In this document: in pieces, positions 33,899 to 41,371 of the stretch
Numbering within the stretch: the stretch's first letter is position 1
Layout of the letters: each line of letters opens with the position of its first letter
DNA from: Clostridia bacterium
GTDB lineage: Bacteria > Bacillota > Clostridia > UBA1381
NCBI GenBank assembly: GCA_900756545.1
Contig: CAAEKO010000051.1
Location: forward strand, 1-47,365
Length of the DNA: 47,365 nt
Direction: 5' to 3'
The notes under the pieces: model-generated
The model's database searches: none
What the model was told of the DNA's origin: nothing
What the model saw: only the letters and a program-made list of their open reading frames with translations
Program-made: the position numbers and the translations under genes

Positions 33899-34982
33899 AT
33901 GATTTCCGTACCCGGCGGGATTCCCGTATGAACAGCCAGGCCGTACACAAGATGCACAAAAGCACCACAAACAGTACAGTGATCCCGGTGTACAGGGAAC
34001 TCATAGCAAAACCGGCGTGGATGCCGGCGGCGGTGTTTTGAAACACTGCCGCTGTAACCGGAACGAATTGCAGAATAACGTACGTAAAAAGGGCGGCAAT
34101 AATACCATGCAGAGCTTTTCCCAATATGTAAGGCTTCAAGCTCAGCATGTGCCGGGAAACTACACCCATGACCTGCACATGCACGCTTAGTCCCGCGAAT
34201 CCGACAACAGCCGCGGAAAGAATCAGTTTTTCCTGTAAGGCCAGTTCTGTCTGGGACAGGGCGGTGATTCCAGTAACGAATTCACACAGTCCCAGAACGA
34301 TAGGCTTTAGCATCGCGTGCAAAGGAATATAGCGGATGATAATATTGGAAACTACGCTGAAGAACAGCACAGCTCCGCAGACTGTCAGAATGCTTTGTAA
34401 AGAATTGGCTAAAACTGTGGAAAATAATTCACCAAAACCCCGGTTCGGGGTTTCTACCCGCGCCGTTGGCGCCTGATAATCGTTACGCTTGTAAAAACGG
34501 AACAGGATTCCAACAGCCAGCGCCGCCAGAATATGGGCGGCATAGAGAACGATCCCGACCCGCGGATTATGATAGAGAGAGATTCCGATAGAGCCAAGGA
34601 TGAACAGCGGCCCGGAATTGTTGCAGAAGGCCAGCAGCCGCTCAGCCTCGGATTTGGAAACATAGTGACTTTCATAAAGCTGGCAGGCAGTCAGTGCGCC
34701 TAAAGGATATCCGCTGATGATGCCCAATACAAAGGCCGCTGCGCCGGAACCGTTGATCCCGAAAAGGGGCCGCATAACTGGTTCAAAAACCTTGGCAAGT
34801 ACCTGGCAGAAGCCAGAGTAGATCAGAAGCCCGGAGCATACAAAAAAAGGAAACAGGGAGGGAATAATGATTTCGTAGCACATATTAAGGCCTTTGGTGG
34901 CATAGTCTACCGCCATGGCCGGCTGGAGAAGGATCGCCAGTGTGATCCCGACAAGCATGATATATAAAAAAGTTTTTTTCAA
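33897..34982 (-). CDS. ylbJ: YlbJ-like sporulation integral membrane protein
   Basis: A 361-residue membrane protein with about 8-9 helices and the nucleoside-recognition (gate) signature IISGYPLGALTACQLYE and FCNNSGPLFILGS. Bacillus subtilis YlbJ is made in the mother cell and needed for spore cortex formation. The start is a TTG at 34982 that follows AGGAGGTG by a normal distance; the upstream ATG would overlap that site. It is divergent from yqfC and convergent with the ACT gene. Confidence 0.88.
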   Translation of the reverse strand: MKKTFLYIMLVGITLAILLQPAMAVDYATKGLNMCYEIIIPSLFPFFVCSGLLIYSGFCQVLAKVFEPVMRPLFGINGSGAAAFVLGIISGYPLGALTACQLYESHYVSKSEAERLLAFCNNSGPLFILGSIGISLYHNPRVGIVLYAAHILAALAVGILFRFYKRNDYQAPTARVETPNRGFGELFSTVLANSLQSILTVCGAVLFFSVVSNIIIRYIPLHAMLKPIVLGLCEFVTGITALSQTELALQEKLILSAAVVGFAGLSVHVQVMGVVSRHMLSLKPYILGKALHGIIAALFTYVILQFVPVTAAVFQNTAAGIHAGFAMSSLYTGITVLFVVLLCILCTAWLFIRESRRVRKS

Positions 34983-35075
34983 ATAGAACACCTCCTGCAT
35001 TATGAATATGACATGAAAGTGTGAATTATTGCATAAATTCAAATATAGGAGCAAAATTTTTGGGGATGTGATTTG

Positions 35076-35342
35076 ATGAGAAAGAAGATACGGGAAGGGA
35101 TTTCTGAGGTGCTGGAATTTCCGAAAGAGGTAGTCATGGACCTGCCCAAGCTGACAATGGCCGGTAACCGGGAGCTATACCTGGAAAATTACAAAGGAAT
35201 TGTGGAATATACGACGGAGCTCATCCGGCTGAACATAGGGGAAAAGGAATTAAAAATTACAGGTAAAGACCTTGGCATCCGATCAATCGAAAGTGAGGAC
35301 ATTACGGTTTATGGTTTGATTGGTGCAGTAGAATTTTTATAA
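35076..35342 (+). CDS. yqfC: Sporulation protein YqfC
   Basis: An 88-residue YabP/YqfC family protein: MRKKIREGISEVLEFPKEVV, LTMAGNRELYLENYKGIVEY and DLGIRSIESEDITVYGLI. In Bacillus it is a mother-cell protein expressed with yqfD. The ATG at 35076 is chosen over the TTG directly before it. yqfD follows 39 bases later. Confidence 0.92.
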   Translation: MRKKIREGISEVLEFPKEVVMDLPKLTMAGNRELYLENYKGIVEYTTELIRLNIGEKELKITGKDLGIRSIESEDITVYGLIGAVEFL

Positions 35343-35381
35343 CGCGGCAAAAACTTTTATATAAATGTGAGGTTTTTTTAA

Positions 35382-36581
35382 ATGTTTTTCAACAATATCT
35401 TTCAATTTTGGAAAGGATATGTTATACTATACCTAAAGGGCTATGACATTGAACGGTTTTTCAATATCTGCCGGCGGCGGGGAATTCGGATTTGGAGCAT
35501 CCAGCGGCCGGGCAAAACAGAAGCAGTGGTTTGTATGGCAATAGCCGATTTCCGTAAGCTTCGGCCTGTAGTCTATAAAACGAAGACTAAGGTACGGATT
35601 CAAAAAAAACGCGGGGTCCCGATTCTGGTACATAAATACAGAAAACGATATTTTTTATTTTTAGGCGCACTGCTTTTGGTATGCTTTCTGGCAGTCATGT
35701 CCCAGTTTGTTTGGAGTATTGAAGTAGAGGGACTGGATAGCGTTGACGGGCGGCAGGTGATGGACGCAGCGGAGTTTGCAGGCGTGCGCATCGGCGCATG
35801 GAAAGGGAGCCTGAAGGATGGCCAGGCCATGAAAGACATTATTTTAAACCGTGTGCCGGATATTTCATGGACTTGGGTATACTTAAGAGGAACAAAGGCA
35901 GTCATTAGTGTTAAAGAGAAGGCGCTGCCTCCGGTCATGCTGGATAAATCAACGCCCTGTGACGTGATCGCCCGGCGGGACGCGCTGATTACCAAAATTA
36001 CTGTGAAAAACGGGGAACCGCTGGTAAAGCCGGGCGAGGCTGTTCTGGCAGGCGACGTAATCATTGCGGGAACACTGATGGACGAGGAAGAGGGAACATA
36101 CCGTCTGGTTCACGCTATGGGTACTGTGGAGGCGTCTACCTGGCATGAAAAATCCGCAGAATACAAGCTATACTATGAAACCCGCAAGCCTACCGGGGAA
36201 AAGAAAACCTATCGGACGCTTGATCTATTCTCCAAAAAAATTAATTTATTTCGTAAAAACAGTATTCCTTATGAAGAATATGATACAATAGAGGATAAGA
36301 AAGAGCTTACCTTGGGTAAAGACCGTTTCCTGGGAATTGGCCTGGAAGCAGTGACTTATGCGGAGATGGATGTAGTTCGGGAGCCGGTTTCTAAGGATAC
36401 TGTGCTGGAGATTGCCCAAAATGAGCTGGAGGAGCGGATTGCAAAGGAGCTTTTACCAGGCGCGGTAAAAGTGTCGTCAGAGCTGCGACATACGCAGATT
36501 GACGAAGAAACCATTAAGGTAACGCTGACAATGGAATTTGTAGAGCAAATCGGGACAGAAAACCAAATTGGAAACTATTAA
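35382..36581 (+). CDS. yqfD: Sporulation protein YqfD
   Basis: A 399-residue protein with one transmembrane helix near residues 88-106 (YFLFLGALLLVCFLAVMS) between a ~85-residue N-terminal domain and an outer domain of about 290 residues. The latter begins with VWSIEVEGLDSVDGRQVM, a POTRA-like segment. YqfD family proteins are linked to mother-cell functions in sporulation and are encoded between yqfC and phoH, exactly as here. Full length for the family. Confidence 0.92.
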   Translation: MFFNNIFQFWKGYVILYLKGYDIERFFNICRRRGIRIWSIQRPGKTEAVVCMAIADFRKLRPVVYKTKTKVRIQKKRGVPILVHKYRKRYFLFLGALLLVCFLAVMSQFVWSIEVEGLDSVDGRQVMDAAEFAGVRIGAWKGSLKDGQAMKDIILNRVPDISWTWVYLRGTKAVISVKEKALPPVMLDKSTPCDVIARRDALITKITVKNGEPLVKPGEAVLAGDVIIAGTLMDEEEGTYRLVHAMGTVEASTWHEKSAEYKLYYETRKPTGEKKTYRTLDLFSKKINLFRKNSIPYEEYDTIEDKKELTLGKDRFLGIGLEAVTYAEMDVVREPVSKDTVLEIAQNELEERIAKELLPGAVKVSSELRHTQIDEETIKVTLTMEFVEQIGTENQIGNY

Positions 36582-36596
36582 ACGGAGTGATCAGGA

Positions 36597-37619
36597 TTGA
36601 ACCAAAGACAAATTCAAATCCCGGAGGGATTGGATATCAGTGCGCTGTTCGGGAGCTTTGACGCCAATGTGAAGCTTTTGGAGAAGGCGCTGGCTGTGAA
36701 TATAGCGTGCCGGGAAAACGTGTTGAAAATAACAGGAGAAGACGAGAATATTGAAAAATGCGGAGAAGTGCTGCATGTTTTAGTAGATATACTGAATAAA
36801 GGGGAGGTTATCGACGAGCAGAAAATCATGTACGCCATTACCATGATTCAGGAAAACGGCGGATTTGATTTAAAAATGCTGGGGGACGACTGCATTGCGA
36901 TCAGTGCGAAGGGCACGCCGGTCAAGACAAAAACTCTGGGACAAAAGCAGTATACTGAGGCCATGAAAAATAATACGATCGTTTTCGGCGTCGGCCCGGC
37001 GGGAACTGGAAAAACCTATCTGGCGGTGGCCCGGGCGGTAACGGCGCTCCGGAGTAAGGAGGTCAGCCGTATCATCCTGACACGGCCCGCGGTAGAGGCA
37101 GGCGAAAAGCTGGGCTTTCTGCCCGGCGATCTGCAAAATAAGGTAGACCCGTATTTGCGGCCCCTGTATGACGGCATGTATGAAATGCTGGGAGCGGAGG
37201 GCTTTCTGCGGAATCAGGAGAAGGGCGTGATCGAGGTGGCGCCTTTAGCCTATATGCGCGGCCGGACGCTGGACAATGCGTTCATCATTCTGGACGAAGC
37301 GCAGAATACGACTCCGGAACAGATGAAAATGTTTCTAACCCGGATTGGATTTGGTTCCCGGGCGGTGGTGACCGGGGATATTACGCAGATTGATCTGCCG
37401 GAGGGAAAAAAATCCGGACTCAAAGCGGCCCAGCGGATTTTACGAGGCATAGAGGACATTGCGTTCTGCGAGCTGACGGAAAAGGACGTAGTACGTCACC
37501 CACTGGTACAAAAGATTATCAAGGCGTATGAGCGGTATGACGCCGAGATGGAAAAGAGGCGGAAGAATGACAGAAATACAAATCGAGAACAGCCAGGACA
37601 AAATCGAAATCCCAGATGA
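36597..37619 (+). CDS. phoH: PhoH family ATPase
   Basis: A 340-residue protein: an N-terminal KH-like region (LLEKALAVNIACRENVLKITG), then a P-loop GPAGTGKTYLA near 136-146 and FIILDEAQNTTPEQMK. PhoH ATPases are thought to work in RNA metabolism with YbeY, encoded next. The start is a TTG (MNQRQIQIPEGLDIS) 15 bases after yqfD, with GGAGTGATCAGGA before it. Its end overlaps ybeY by 53 bases. Confidence 0.93.
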   Translation: MNQRQIQIPEGLDISALFGSFDANVKLLEKALAVNIACRENVLKITGEDENIEKCGEVLHVLVDILNKGEVIDEQKIMYAITMIQENGGFDLKMLGDDCIAISAKGTPVKTKTLGQKQYTEAMKNNTIVFGVGPAGTGKTYLAVARAVTALRSKEVSRIILTRPAVEAGEKLGFLPGDLQNKVDPYLRPLYDGMYEMLGAEGFLRNQEKGVIEVAPLAYMRGRTLDNAFIILDEAQNTTPEQMKMFLTRIGFGSRAVVTGDITQIDLPEGKKSGLKAAQRILRGIEDIAFCELTEKDVVRHPLVQKIIKAYERYDAEMEKRRKNDRNTNREQPGQNRNPR

Positions 37620-38058
37620 GCTATGGGCCGTTATCTGCAGTGTAATTGAGGAGACGCTGGCTATGGAGGCGTGTGACTTTGCGGCTGAGGTCAGCGTGAC
37701 GGTGGTGGACAATGCAGAAATTCAGCTTTTAAATAAGGAACACCGGGGCAAGGATGCGCCGACTGACGTGTTGTCCTTTCCGATTTTGGAATTTGACGAA
37801 AACGGGGAGATCGTGGACTGTGACTATGATTTTGACGGTGAAAACGTTATGCTGGGGGATATAGTGCTTTCTGCGGAGCGGGCCATGGCGCAGGCGGAGG
37901 AATACGGGCATTCCTTTACTCGGGAGATTGCATTTCTGACCGCTCATTCTATGCTGCATCTATTGGGCTATGACCATGTGGACGACCCGGCGGGTGAGGC
38001 TGAAATGTGTGCAAAGCAAGAGGCGGTGCTGACCCGGCTGGGGATTACGAGAGAGTAG
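37567..38058 (+). CDS. ybeY: Endoribonuclease YbeY
   Basis: A 163-residue zinc metalloprotein for 16S rRNA 3' maturation and ribosome quality control. The zinc site is HSMLHLLGYDH in the C-terminal half; the conserved NKEHRGKDAPTDVLSFP segment is present. The start at 37567 lies inside the end of phoH in another frame, a 53-base overlap; a longer frame from 37528 is not supported. Confidence 0.94.
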   Translation: MTEIQIENSQDKIEIPDELWAVICSVIEETLAMEACDFAAEVSVTVVDNAEIQLLNKEHRGKDAPTDVLSFPILEFDENGEIVDCDYDFDGENVMLGDIVLSAERAMAQAEEYGHSFTREIAFLTAHSMLHLLGYDHVDDPAGEAEMCAKQEAVLTRLGITRE

Positions 38059-38547
38059 GTGTCTTGGGTGCATAAAAATGCGAATTTTTTGGAAAGTCTT
38101 CGGTGTGCTTGGACGGGGATCAGGCGGGCCGTGCGGACAGAGCGGAATCTCCGGTTTCATTTGTGTATTGCTAACTTAATTTGTGTTTTTGCTTGGTATT
38201 TCGGGATATCCCGGGCGGAGTGGGGCCTTTTATTTCTGGCGATCGCGTTTATGCTGGTGACGGAGCTTTTTAATACCGCGTTGGAGCAGGCGGCGGACGC
38301 GGCAACGGAGCAGTATTCCGATCATGTGAAAATGGCAAAGGACGTGGCGGCGGGAGGCGTTCTGACAGCGGCGGCAGCGGCGCTGATTGTAGGATGCATT
38401 CTATTTTTAGACTTGGAAAAAATTACATATACGCTTGCGCGCATTTTTACCAATTGGGATATTTTAGTTCCATGCCTTCTGCTTGGCGCGGCGGATGTAT
38501 TGTTTTTAATATTTGGAGGAGAACGGAATAAGCATGAAAAAGAATGA
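38059..38547 (+). CDS. dgkA: Diacylglycerol/undecaprenol kinase (DgkA family)
   Basis: A 162-residue membrane kinase. The catalytic stretch ELFNTALEQAADAATEQYSDHVKMAKDVAAGGVL carries the Glu and Asn-Ala pattern typical of DgkA (quoted in part as VTELFNTALEQAAD). It recycles undecaprenol to undecaprenyl phosphate in Gram-positive bacteria. Three helices are expected; here an extra C-terminal hydrophobic segment (about 136-154) makes it longer than the usual 120-130 residues. The start is a GTG directly after the ybeY stop; GTG 38068 is an alternative. Confidence 0.88.
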   Translation: MSWVHKNANFLESLRCAWTGIRRAVRTERNLRFHLCIANLICVFAWYFGISRAEWGLLFLAIAFMLVTELFNTALEQAADAATEQYSDHVKMAKDVAAGGVLTAAAAALIVGCILFLDLEKITYTLARIFTNWDILVPCLLLGAADVLFLIFGGERNKHEKE

Positions 38548-39427
38548 GTTTAAATCTGGTTTTGCGGGCATTATTGGGATGCCGAATGTGGGAAAGTCCA
38601 CACTTTTGAATCAATTGATCGGGCAGAAAATCGCGATTATTTCGGACAAGCCCCAGACCACAAGAAATAAAATTCTGGCAATCTACACGACAGACGAAGA
38701 ACAGATCATTTTTACAGATACGCCGGGGATTCACAAGCCTCATAATCGGCTGGGGGAATATATGGTCAAGGTTGCTAATGAGTCTATGCAGGATATGGAT
38801 GTACTCTTGCTGATGGTGGACGCTACCCGCAATATTCAGGAAACAGAACGGCAGATTGCCGAAAGTATTGGAAAAACAGGCGTCCCCTGTATTTTAGTTA
38901 TGAACAAGATCGACTTGGTTCGCAAGGAGAAGCTTCTGCCACTGATTGCGGATTACAGTAATCTATATGATTTTGACGTTATCGTCCCAATCAGCGCAAA
39001 AACAGGGGACGGAGCAGAAATCCTTCTGGATAAAATCAAATATTATTTAAAGCCCGGTCCAAAATTCTATTATGACGATATGGTCACAGACCAGCAGGAA
39101 AAGCAGATTGCGGCGGAGATCATCCGGGAAAAGCTCCTGTGGATGCTGGATAAAGAGGTTCCACATGGGATTGCGATTGAGATTGAAAAAATGCAGGAGA
39201 AAGAAAAAATTACCAGCATCAATGCCAGTATTTACTGTGAAAAGGTTAGCCATAAGGGGATTATTATCGGCAAAAACGGCGATATGCTGAAAAAAGTCGG
39301 CTCCATGGCCCGGACAGACATAGAAAAAATGCTGGATAAAAAAGTTTTTCTGGAGCTTTGGGTCAAGGTCAAACCGGACTGGCGCAATAACAACCACATG
39401 ATCCGGGATTTTGGTTTTGAGGGATAA
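38534..39427 (+). CDS. era: GTPase Era
   Basis: A 297-residue ribosome-assembly GTPase. G1 GMPNVGKST, G3 DTPG, G4 NKID and the switch sequence KPQTTRNKI are present, then a C-terminal KH domain (IIIGKNGDMLKKVG) that binds the 3' end of 16S rRNA. It overlaps dgkA by 14 bases; the start at 38534 follows GGAGGAGAACGG. Together with YbeY next door it acts in 30S maturation. Confidence 0.96.
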   Translation: MKKNEFKSGFAGIIGMPNVGKSTLLNQLIGQKIAIISDKPQTTRNKILAIYTTDEEQIIFTDTPGIHKPHNRLGEYMVKVANESMQDMDVLLLMVDATRNIQETERQIAESIGKTGVPCILVMNKIDLVRKEKLLPLIADYSNLYDFDVIVPISAKTGDGAEILLDKIKYYLKPGPKFYYDDMVTDQQEKQIAAEIIREKLLWMLDKEVPHGIAIEIEKMQEKEKITSINASIYCEKVSHKGIIIGKNGDMLKKVGSMARTDIEKMLDKKVFLELWVKVKPDWRNNNHMIRDFGFEG

Positions 39428-39465
39428 GGCAAATAGTGACAGTATAAAAAAATACCTGCGGTAAA

Positions 39466-39489
39466 CCCTAAAAGTAACAACTTTTAGGG
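39466..39489 (+). promoter_or_regulatory. Stable hairpin touching the yqzL ribosome binding site
   Basis: CCCTAAAAGT and ACTTTTAGGG form a perfect 10-bp stem with a 4-base loop. The 3' arm ends in GGG, which is part of the AGGGAGGA Shine-Dalgarno sequence of yqzL. It could hinder or time translation, or mark an mRNA processing site between era and yqzL. Confidence 0.6.
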
Positions 39490-39499
39490 AGGATACGGC

Positions 39500-39643
39500 A
39501 TGGGATTATATGATTTTTCGTGGGAAGCGTTTCGCAAAACTGGAGATATAGAGGCATATTTGCTGATTAAAAATATTGAAAATACGGGGAAAACGCAGGA
39601 AGAGGAACAGGGAGAATGTCAAACATCAAAGCCAACGGTTTGA
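39500..39643 (+). CDS. yqzL: YqzL-like small protein
   Basis: A 47-residue protein, too short for usual ORF cut-offs: MGLYDFSWEAFRKTGDIEAY followed by LLIKNIEN and an E/Q-rich tail. The FSWxxFxxTGxIxAYL pattern and the place between era and recO identify the YqzL family (function unknown, widespread in spore formers). AGGGAGGA lies 6 bases upstream. It overlaps recO by 28 bases, so recO translation is probably coupled to it. Confidence 0.88.
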   Translation: MGLYDFSWEAFRKTGDIEAYLLIKNIENTGKTQEEEQGECQTSKPTV

Positions 39644-40359
39644 TTTTAAAGCAAAATGACTATGGGGAAGCCAACCGGATGCTGACGGTTTTTTGCGAAG
39701 GGTACGGCATTATAAAAGCAAGCGCCTACGGCGCTAAAAGCGGTAAGAGCCGGCAGGCGGCGGCTTCCCAGTTCCTTTGCTATGGGTCGTTTGTATTTTT
39801 TCGGGGCAAGGGCGATATTCTAACGGTAAATGCCGTGGAGCCGCTGGAGTGTTTCTTTCCAATTCAGGAGAGTATTGCCGCGCTGGCCCTGAGTACATAT
39901 TTTTCGGATATCACCTATGCGGCGCTGGATATGCAGACGCCGGATGACGGTCTTTTGCATATGCTGCTGAACACTCTGTATATGATGGCCTATAGGGATG
40001 CGCCGCTGGAAATGGTAAAGCTGGTATATGAGCTCAGACTGGCTTTGCACGCCGGATTTATGCCAGTTACGGACATGTGCGCCGTTTGCGGGAAAACAGA
40101 GGGGCTGTGCGGCTTTTCTATGGCGAATAACGGGATAGTCTGTGGGGAATGCCGGCAGGCTGTTCCGGGAGTGGTTCCAGTAAGTCCGGCCTGTTTTCAT
40201 GCCTTATACTATATCCTTCATGCGGACAGGAAAAAAGTATTCTCTTTCCAGATCGGAGAAGATATACGGCGGGAATTGGGAAATTTAGCGGAAAAATATA
40301 TTTTGCAGCATTTGGATAAAGATTTTCCGTCTCTTTTATATTATAAACGGATGATTTAA
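39616..40359 (+). CDS. recO: DNA repair protein RecO
   Basis: A 247-residue recombination mediator. The N-terminal OB fold starts ANGLILKQNDYGEANRMLTV, followed by a helical domain with the four-cysteine zinc knuckle CAVC...CGEC near 155-178. RecO loads RecA on SSB-coated single strands with RecR. The ATG is inside the end of yqzL, with GAACAGGGAG before it. Confidence 0.95.
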   Translation: MSNIKANGLILKQNDYGEANRMLTVFCEGYGIIKASAYGAKSGKSRQAAASQFLCYGSFVFFRGKGDILTVNAVEPLECFFPIQESIAALALSTYFSDITYAALDMQTPDDGLLHMLLNTLYMMAYRDAPLEMVKLVYELRLALHAGFMPVTDMCAVCGKTEGLCGFSMANNGIVCGECRQAVPGVVPVSPACFHALYYILHADRKKVFSFQIGEDIRRELGNLAEKYILQHLDKDFPSLLYYKRMI

Positions 40360-40373
40360 GGAGGGAGCAGTAA

Positions 40374-40862
40374 ATGGAGAGAAGGGACAAATACAATTAT
40401 TATCTGGATATTGCCCAAACTGTGGCGGAGCGCGGAACATGTCTGCGGCGGAATTACGGTGCAATTATTGTAAAAAATGACGAGATTATTTCCACGGGCT
40501 ATGTGGGAGCGCCCAGAGGGCGGCAAAACTGTATAGATATTGGGCGCTGTATCCGGCAGGAGATGAATATTCCCCGGGGAGAACGGTATGAAATCTGCCG
40601 CAGCGTTCATGCTGAAGCGAATGCTATTATTTCCGCTGCCAGACGGGATATGATCGGCGCGGTTCTGTATATGGTGGGTATTGAGGCGGATACCCATGAA
40701 TTTGTAGCCAACAGCAACAGCTGTTCTATGTGTAAACGCATGATTATTAACGCGGGGATCGAAAAAGTCGTGATCCGGGATACAAAGGATACATATCGGG
40801 TCATTATGGTACAGGATTGGGTGGATAACGATGAATCCATTCAGGGAACGCTTGGATACTGA
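40374..40862 (+). CDS. comEB: dCMP/cytidine deaminase family protein (ComEB-like)
   Basis: A 162-residue zinc deaminase. The zinc motifs are HAEANAI and SCSMCKRMI. Its N-terminus (RRDKYNYYLDIAQTVAERGTC) and length match dCMP deaminases that supply dUMP for thymidylate synthesis. GGAGGGAGCAG precedes the ATG, 14 bases after recO. The activity on dCMP is inferred from the family. Confidence 0.88.
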   Translation: MERRDKYNYYLDIAQTVAERGTCLRRNYGAIIVKNDEIISTGYVGAPRGRQNCIDIGRCIRQEMNIPRGERYEICRSVHAEANAIISAARRDMIGAVLYMVGIEADTHEFVANSNSCSMCKRMIINAGIEKVVIRDTKDTYRVIMVQDWVDNDESIQGTLGY

Positions 40863-40897
40863 TTGGGAAAAAAATATAATAAATTTATAAAAACTGC

Positions 40898-40926
40898 TTG
40901 CATTTTCTGAATATATGTGGTAAAAT
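40898..40926 (+). promoter_or_regulatory. Promoter of rpsT
   Basis: TTGCAT (40898-40903) and TAAAAT (40921-40926) with a 17-base spacer preceded by an A/T-rich stretch that may act as an UP element. Confidence 0.7.
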
Positions 40927-40966
40927 ATTTTGGTATTATGTATTAAATTACTTGGAGGTGGAAATA

Positions 40967-41233
40967 GTGCCAAATATTAAATCAGCAAAAAAGCGCGTTA
41001 AGGTCATTGAGAAAAAGACTTTGATCAACCAAATGCATAAAACTGCATTGAAAACTGCGATCAAAAAGTTTGAGGTGGCTGTTGAAGCGAAGGATTCTGC
41101 AAATGTAAAGGATCTGTTTAATGATGCTGTTAAAAAGCTTGACCAAGGTGTGAAGCAGGGGATTATTCATAAAAACAAGGCGGCAAGAAAGAAATCTCAG
41201 CTTGCTTTGATGCTTGCTAAAATCAGTGCGTAA
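40967..41233 (+). CDS. rpsT: 30S ribosomal protein S20
   Basis: An 88-residue, lysine-rich, helical protein: PNIKSAKKRVKVIEKK, ALKTAIKKFEVAV, GIIHKNKAARKKSQLALML. It binds the 5' domain of 16S rRNA. The start is a GTG at 40967 with GGAGGTGG upstream, giving the usual length and N-terminus; a longer in-frame ATG reading through the promoter is rejected. It is a single-gene unit with its own promoter and terminator. Confidence 0.96.
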   Translation: MPNIKSAKKRVKVIEKKTLINQMHKTALKTAIKKFEVAVEAKDSANVKDLFNDAVKKLDQGVKQGIIHKNKAARKKSQLALMLAKISA

Positions 41234-41236
41234 CGT

Positions 41237-41263
41237 AAAAGGAACTGTTAAGCAGTTCCTTTT
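41237..41263 (+). terminator. Terminator of rpsT
   Basis: AAAAGGAACTG and CAGTTCCTTTT form an 11-bp stem with a 5-base loop, followed by TTATTTT. Confidence 0.9.
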
Positions 41264-41310
41264 TATTTTGCATGGAATCAGAGGTAAACCTCGGAAATAC
41301 CATAAACCTA

Positions 41311-41340
41311 TTGACAAACGATGCAGATGGGATGTATAAT
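41311..41340 (+). promoter_or_regulatory. Consensus promoter of the NDP-sugar dehydratase gene
   Basis: Perfect TTGACA (41311-41316) and perfect TATAAT (41335-41340) with an 18-base spacer. The small palindrome GAGGTAAACCTC lies at 41281-41292 just upstream. Confidence 0.85.
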
Positions 41341-41371
41341 TATTACAAATATATTTAAAGGAGATTATGAA

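Noticed and set aside
34983..35075. Sigma-E type promoters between ylbJ and yqfC
   Set aside because: Sigma-E control is expected from Bacillus, but no pair of hexamers with correct spacing could be fixed by eye.
40898..40966. N-terminal extension of ribosomal protein S20
   Set aside because: It would be translated from the -35 promoter element; the GTG at 40967 has a ribosome site and gives the family length.
41321..41371. N-terminal extension of the NDP-sugar dehydratase
   Set aside because: The ATG lies between the -35 and -10 hexamers of a consensus promoter, so it cannot be in the transcript.
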